In this document: piece after piece, positions 6,932 through 9,494 of the stretch
Numbering within the stretch: the stretch's first letter is position 1
Layout: each line of letters begins with the position of its first letter
Assembly: GCA_031285245.1 (NCBI GenBank)
Contig: JAITWN010000110.1
Span: 1 to 9,494 of the forward strand
DNA from: Chromatiales bacterium
Lineage (GTDB): Bacteria; Pseudomonadota; Gammaproteobacteria; SZUA-140
DNA length: 9,494 bases
Direction of reading: 5' to 3'
The notes under the pieces: model-generated
Databases searched by the model: none
The model's input: the letters and a program-made list of their open reading frames with translations, nothing else
What the model was told of the DNA's origin: nothing
Position numbers and translations under genes: made by a program

Positions 6932-7861
6932 ATGAGTGCTCCCCAGCCGAAAACCGCGGCAAATGCGCAGCCTGGCCGTGGTGATCAACCTGCTGCGAAT
7001 CAACCTCTGCTCGACATCCGGGCACGCATCAAGCGTTTGGAAAAGCTGCCGCCGATGCCGGAGATGACAAACAAGATTCTGCGGCTGAGCAGTAATCCAC
7101 ATGCGGATGTGAAAGAGCTGGTACAGCTCGTTGAGCTTGACCCGAGCTTGGCGGTGCAAGTGATGCGTTATGCCGCCTCGCCGTTCTTCGCCTATCAGGG
7201 CAAGATTGACTCGGTGCACACCGCGGTCAATCGCGTGCTTGGCTACAATACCGTGCTGAATTTGGCGCTCGGTGCTACGGCTGCGCGCGGATTTAAAATT
7301 CCGCGTAACGTTCCTCTTGGGCTTGATGCATTCTGGCGCCATGCGATTTACAGCGCTGCTTTGGTGCAGGCACTGAGTGCAGCGGTGCCGAAAGAGTTTC
7401 GTCCGCCGGCGGGTCTTGCCTATCTTGCTGGCCTGCTGCATAACTTTGGTCATCTGCTGCTGGGGCATTTGTTTAAGTCAGAATTCCTCATTCTCAATAA
7501 ATTTATTCTTAAATATCCGGATCGGCCGGTGGAGCTCATCGAGCGCCGGGTGCTTGGGACTGATCATGCGGCGATCGGTGCATGGCTGATGACGGCTTGG
7601 CAGATGCCTGAGGAAATCGTTATCGCCACGCGTGAGCACCACAACGAAAAGTACCAAGAGATTCATGCCGTATATCCGCAACTGGTCTTCCTCGCTGACC
7701 GGTTGCTCAAGCGTCAGAACATGGGCGATGTATGTGATAGTGAAGTGCCGGCGGCGATCTACGATTCGCTCGGCATCGGCGAGTATCAGGCAACGGCGAT
7801 TCTTGCGCGCGTGATGGAAGGTGCGCAGGGGCTTGAGCAGATGGCGGCGAGTTTTTCCTGA
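6932..7861 (+). CDS. HDOD-domain signal-transduction protein
   Basis: This 309-residue soluble protein has a polar, Ala/Gln/Pro-rich N-terminal tail (residues 1-25) and then a single HDOD domain from about 30 to 240. The opening segment IKRLEKLPPMPEM...ILRLSS is the family signature, followed by LVELDPSLAVQVMRYAASPFF and AVNRVLGYNTVLNLAL. HD-like histidines are H137, H170, H212 and H236-H237, but the HD pair itself is HN (H170-N171 in GLLHNFGHLLLGHL), so the classical metal-dependent phosphohydrolase site is incomplete. This is common in HDOD proteins, which are thought to act as output or scaffold modules in signalling rather than as enzymes. No receiver, GGDEF or EAL domain is attached, so its input is unknown. 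It is divergent from lptD and convergent with the rhodanese-ThiF gene, so it is probably a single-gene unit. The ATG was chosen for its GGAGG. The precise role cannot be read from sequence. Confidence 0.92.
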   Translation: MSAPQPKTAANAQPGRGDQPAANQPLLDIRARIKRLEKLPPMPEMTNKILRLSSNPHADVKELVQLVELDPSLAVQVMRYAASPFFAYQGKIDSVHTAVNRVLGYNTVLNLALGATAARGFKIPRNVPLGLDAFWRHAIYSAALVQALSAAVPKEFRPPAGLAYLAGLLHNFGHLLLGHLFKSEFLILNKFILKYPDRPVELIERRVLGTDHAAIGAWLMTAWQMPEEIVIATREHHNEKYQEIHAVYPQLVFLADRLLKRQNMGDVCDSEVPAAIYDSLGIGEYQATAILARVMEGAQGLEQMAASFS

Positions 7862-7892
7862 TGTGATGCGCTGGCATCGAGCGCGAAAGATC

Positions 7893-7943
7893 AGAAACAA
7901 AAAGGGGCGGAGAGGGATGACTCTCCGCCCCTTTTTTGTTTCT
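7893..7943. terminator. Long bidirectional Rho-independent terminator
   Basis: A GC-rich stem (GGGGCGGAGAG paired with CTCTCCGCCCC) with a 6-base loop GGATGA (7915-7920) is flanked by an A-run on the left and a T-run on the right. Pairing continues outward through AGAAAC/GTTTCT to about 22 pairs, with one unpaired T. A T-tract therefore follows the stem on either strand, so it should stop transcripts from the HDOD gene (stop at 7861) and from the converging rhodanese-ThiF gene (stop at 7948). Confidence 0.95.
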
Positions 7944-7947
7944 GGTG

Positions 7948-9144
7948 CTAGCCGATTTTGCGTTCGGTCGGTGCGTCCGAGGCGCAGATTTCAGCGTAGT
8001 CCTGATCGTGATAGCCAGGGAATACCGCATCTTCGGCGCAGTAGCGGCAGCTCGGATTTTTGCGCGTCTTCATTTCGGTGAAATAGCCGGAGAGGGCGTC
8101 GTAATGCAGCATGCGTCCGACCATGGGGTCACCGAGTCCGAGCAGGATCTTGATGGTTTCTACCGCTTGCATCAGGCCAAGCGTTCCCGGCATGACGCCG
8201 AGTACGCCTGCTTCGGCGCAGGATGGCGCGAATTCAGCTGGCGGCGGTGACGGGAACATGCAGCGATAACAGCCGCATGGTTTTTTGTCATAGGCCGGCC
8301 AGAACACGGTGATCTGGCCTTCGAAGCGGTACACCGCGGCGTGGACGTTTGGCTTGCGCATTTTTACGCAGGCATCGTTGACCAGGTAGCGCGTCGCGAG
8401 GTTATCGGAGCCATCGACGATGACGTCGTAGTCCGAGAAGATCTCTTCGACGTTGCTGCTGTCGAGATGCGTCTGGTAGGTGTTGACACGAATTTTCGAG
8501 TTGAGCGCGTGCAGGGCGATTTTTGCTGACTCGACCTTGGGCATGCCGACGCGGTCTTCAGTATGCAGAATCTGGCGCTGCAGATTGCTGCGATCGACAA
8601 CGTCATGATCGACTAGGCCGATCGTGCCAACACCGGCAGCGGCAAGATAATACGCTGAAGGCGAGCCGAGGCCACCGGCGCCGATGAGCAATACCTTGCT
8701 TTCCAATAGGCGGATCTGACCTTTTTCGCCGACATCCGGCATCAGTAGGTGACGGGAGTAGCGCTCGCGCGATTCGGCGTCGAGTGTTACCGGCACTTCG
8801 AATGGGTGTCCCTCGTTCTTCCAGCGACTGAAGCCGCCAGCTACCGAGCGCACGTTCGCATAGCCCATGCGTTTGAGGGTTTCAGCTGCAAACAGTGAGC
8901 GGACTCCGCCAGCGCACATCACTAGAATGGGCTGTTCGAGGTCATTGATTGAATCTTCGATGCGCAGTTCGAGGAAGCTGCGTCCCAGGCGATAAGCGCC
9001 TACCGGGCTGCCCTGGGCGACTTCGTCGTTGTCGCGGACATCGATGAGTGCAACGCCGGAATGGGTGAGCTCCAGTGCTTCAGCGGGTGTGACTTCCTGA
9101 ATCGCACCGCGTAGCTCTGCCAGTCGACGATCTTTGGCCTTCAT
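7948..9144 (-). CDS. Rhodanese-ThiF/MoeB fusion: sulfur-carrier adenylyltransferase with sulfurtransferase domain
   Basis: The 398-residue protein joins two activities used in making thiocarboxylated sulfur carriers (MoaD/ThiS-like). An N-terminal rhodanese domain (about 17-115) has ALIDVRDNDE and the persulfide loop CAGGVRS, with cysteine C77 in the CxxxxR arrangement. A ThiF/MoeB domain (about 125-380) follows. It has RYSRHLLMPDVGEKGQ, the ATP motif GAGGLGSP (155-162), DRSNLQRQ (184-191) and DGSDN (244-248), and a candidate catalytic C309 in SCAEAGVLGVMPG. The zinc ligands are CxxC pairs C292/C295 and C366/C369. Every key residue I checked is present. Eukaryotic MOCS3/Uba4 and actinobacterial MoeZ carry rhodanese at the C-terminus, so the order here is reversed. 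Start: ATG with GGAGG only 4 bases upstream (9149-9153). The E1-like part could serve molybdopterin, thiamine or tRNA thiolation; the sequence does not say which. Confidence 0.92.
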   Translation of the reverse strand: MKAKDRRLAELRGAIQEVTPAEALELTHSGVALIDVRDNDEVAQGSPVGAYRLGRSFLELRIEDSINDLEQPILVMCAGGVRSLFAAETLKRMGYANVRSVAGGFSRWKNEGHPFEVPVTLDAESRERYSRHLLMPDVGEKGQIRLLESKVLLIGAGGLGSPSAYYLAAAGVGTIGLVDHDVVDRSNLQRQILHTEDRVGMPKVESAKIALHALNSKIRVNTYQTHLDSSNVEEIFSDYDVIVDGSDNLATRYLVNDACVKMRKPNVHAAVYRFEGQITVFWPAYDKKPCGCYRCMFPSPPPAEFAPSCAEAGVLGVMPGTLGLMQAVETIKILLGLGDPMVGRMLHYDALSGYFTEMKTRKNPSCRYCAEDAVFPGYHDQDYAEICASDAPTERKIG

Positions 9145-9180
9145 ATAACCTCCAGCCTTTCAAAGCGGATAGTGTTGATG

Positions 9181-9244
9181 CGGGGTGGCTCGGTCGCCGG
9201 TGCCGACCCCGGTGCTTCGTGCGGGTGAATTCCTGTGGGCCCGC
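9181..9244 (-). promoter_or_regulatory. Structured leader upstream of the rhodanese-ThiF gene
   Basis: Two potential stem-loops lie in the predicted leader. CGGGGT (9181-9186) pairs exactly with ACCCCG (9206-9211), and GCGGG (9221-9225) pairs with CCCGC (9240-9244). The first could alternatively fold through GGTCG/CGACC inside it. No U-tract follows either stem, so neither looks like a terminator. I do not recognise a known riboswitch, and GC-rich DNA forms such short stems by chance. Confidence 0.25.
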
Positions 9245-9246
9245 GC

Positions 9247-9252
9247 ATTATA
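9247..9252 (-). promoter_or_regulatory. Candidate -10 box for the rhodanese-ThiF gene
   Basis: The minus strand reads a perfect TATAAT (plus 9247-9252) followed by GCGCG, downstream of the moeB-like stop codon. The hexamer 17 bases upstream (TGCCGG) is a poor -35. If used, transcription would begin near 9240 with a leader of about 96 bases, letting the fusion gene be expressed apart from the upstream gene. Confidence 0.45.
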
Positions 9253-9274
9253 CCCGGACCCGCTCACTCCGGCA

Positions 9275-9494
9275 TCAGTTCGTACCGAATGAGGCCATTG
9301 CCGTAACGCTTACGGCTGGTCGTTGGCGTACGCAGTTCGGGCATTGTGGATCCTTAATGAGTAGTGATTCCCGCCATTTCATGCGCATAGCATCGAAACG
9401 CAGGAGACGTCCACACAGCGTATCGCCCAGCCCGAGCAGTATCTTGAGCGTGGCGACCGCCATCATTGATCCGATGACTCCGGTGAGCGGAGAG
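9275..9494 (-). CDS. moeB: MoeB-like ThiF-family adenylyltransferase, C-terminal part only
   Basis: Only the last 72 codons are in the window; the frame is open to the right edge, so the apparent internal ATG is not the start. The visible protein begins SPLTGVIGSMMAVATLKILL and continues with GRLLRFDAM and a zinc CxxC pair in CPNC, as at the C-terminus of MoeB, which adenylates the C-terminal glycine of MoaD for molybdopterin synthesis. The ATP-binding and catalytic-cysteine regions are not visible. A tail of about 17 residues after CPNC is unlike anything I recall. It reads toward the rhodanese-ThiF gene with a 130-base gap, a looser link than a typical operon. ThiF or another E1-like paralogue is possible. 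Confidence 0.82.
   Translation of the reverse strand, partial: SPLTGVIGSMMAVATLKILLGLGDTLCGRLLRFDAMRMKWRESLLIKDPQCPNCVRQRPAVSVTAMASFGTN

Noticed and set aside
9464..9466. ATG as the start of a 63-residue gene
   Set aside because: The frame continues upstream to the window edge with MoeB-like residues (SPLTGVIGS), so this is an internal methionine of a longer gene.

Overview
The window looks like a chromosomal segment of a moderately GC-rich gammaproteobacterium. The evidence is a compact lptD-surA-pdxA-rsmA operon, an lptD product with the four cysteines of the gammaproteobacterial type, and a gmhB-like/plsC pair of the sort found near glyQS in Pseudomonas and Xanthomonas relatives. I cannot name the genus. 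There are no transposases, phage genes, tRNAs, rRNAs or CRISPR arrays. Nearly all the DNA is coding, and most genes are housekeeping genes for the envelope, ribosome and cofactors.

Layout. (1) Positions 1-1181, plus strand: the 3' part of a gmhB-like HAD phosphatase gene, directly followed by a plsC-type acyltransferase gene. (2) Positions 1192-6634, minus strand: lptD, surA, pdxA and rsmA, tightly packed and read from a good sigma-70-type promoter at about 6677-6706. This set joins the outer-membrane LPS translocon (LptD), the periplasmic chaperone that helps fold it (SurA), a pyridoxal-phosphate synthesis enzyme (PdxA) and a 16S rRNA dimethyltransferase (RsmA). The apaG-apaH genes that follow in E. 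coli are absent, and rsmA ends 10 bases from the convergent plsC. (3) Positions 6635-6931: a divergent intergenic region with the lptD promoter, two inverted repeats and a possible 18-codon cysteine-rich reading frame. (4) Positions 6932-7861, plus strand: an HDOD-domain signalling protein. (5) Positions 7893-7943: a long symmetric terminator that serves both converging genes. (6) Positions 7948-9494, minus strand: a rhodanese-ThiF/MoeB fusion gene, preceded by its own TATAAT box and a structured leader, and upstream of it the 3' end of a second ThiF-family gene that resembles classical moeB.

The window is mostly ordinary. The most unexpected feature is the gmhB-like gene. It keeps the zinc-loop cysteines and histidine of GmhB but has lost the recognisable residues of HAD motifs II, III and IV, so it may encode a non-catalytic relative. 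Next in interest are the inverted repeat framing the lptD -10 box, the cysteine-rich mini-ORF whose start lies in a hairpin, and the two tandem sulfur-carrier adenylyltransferase genes.
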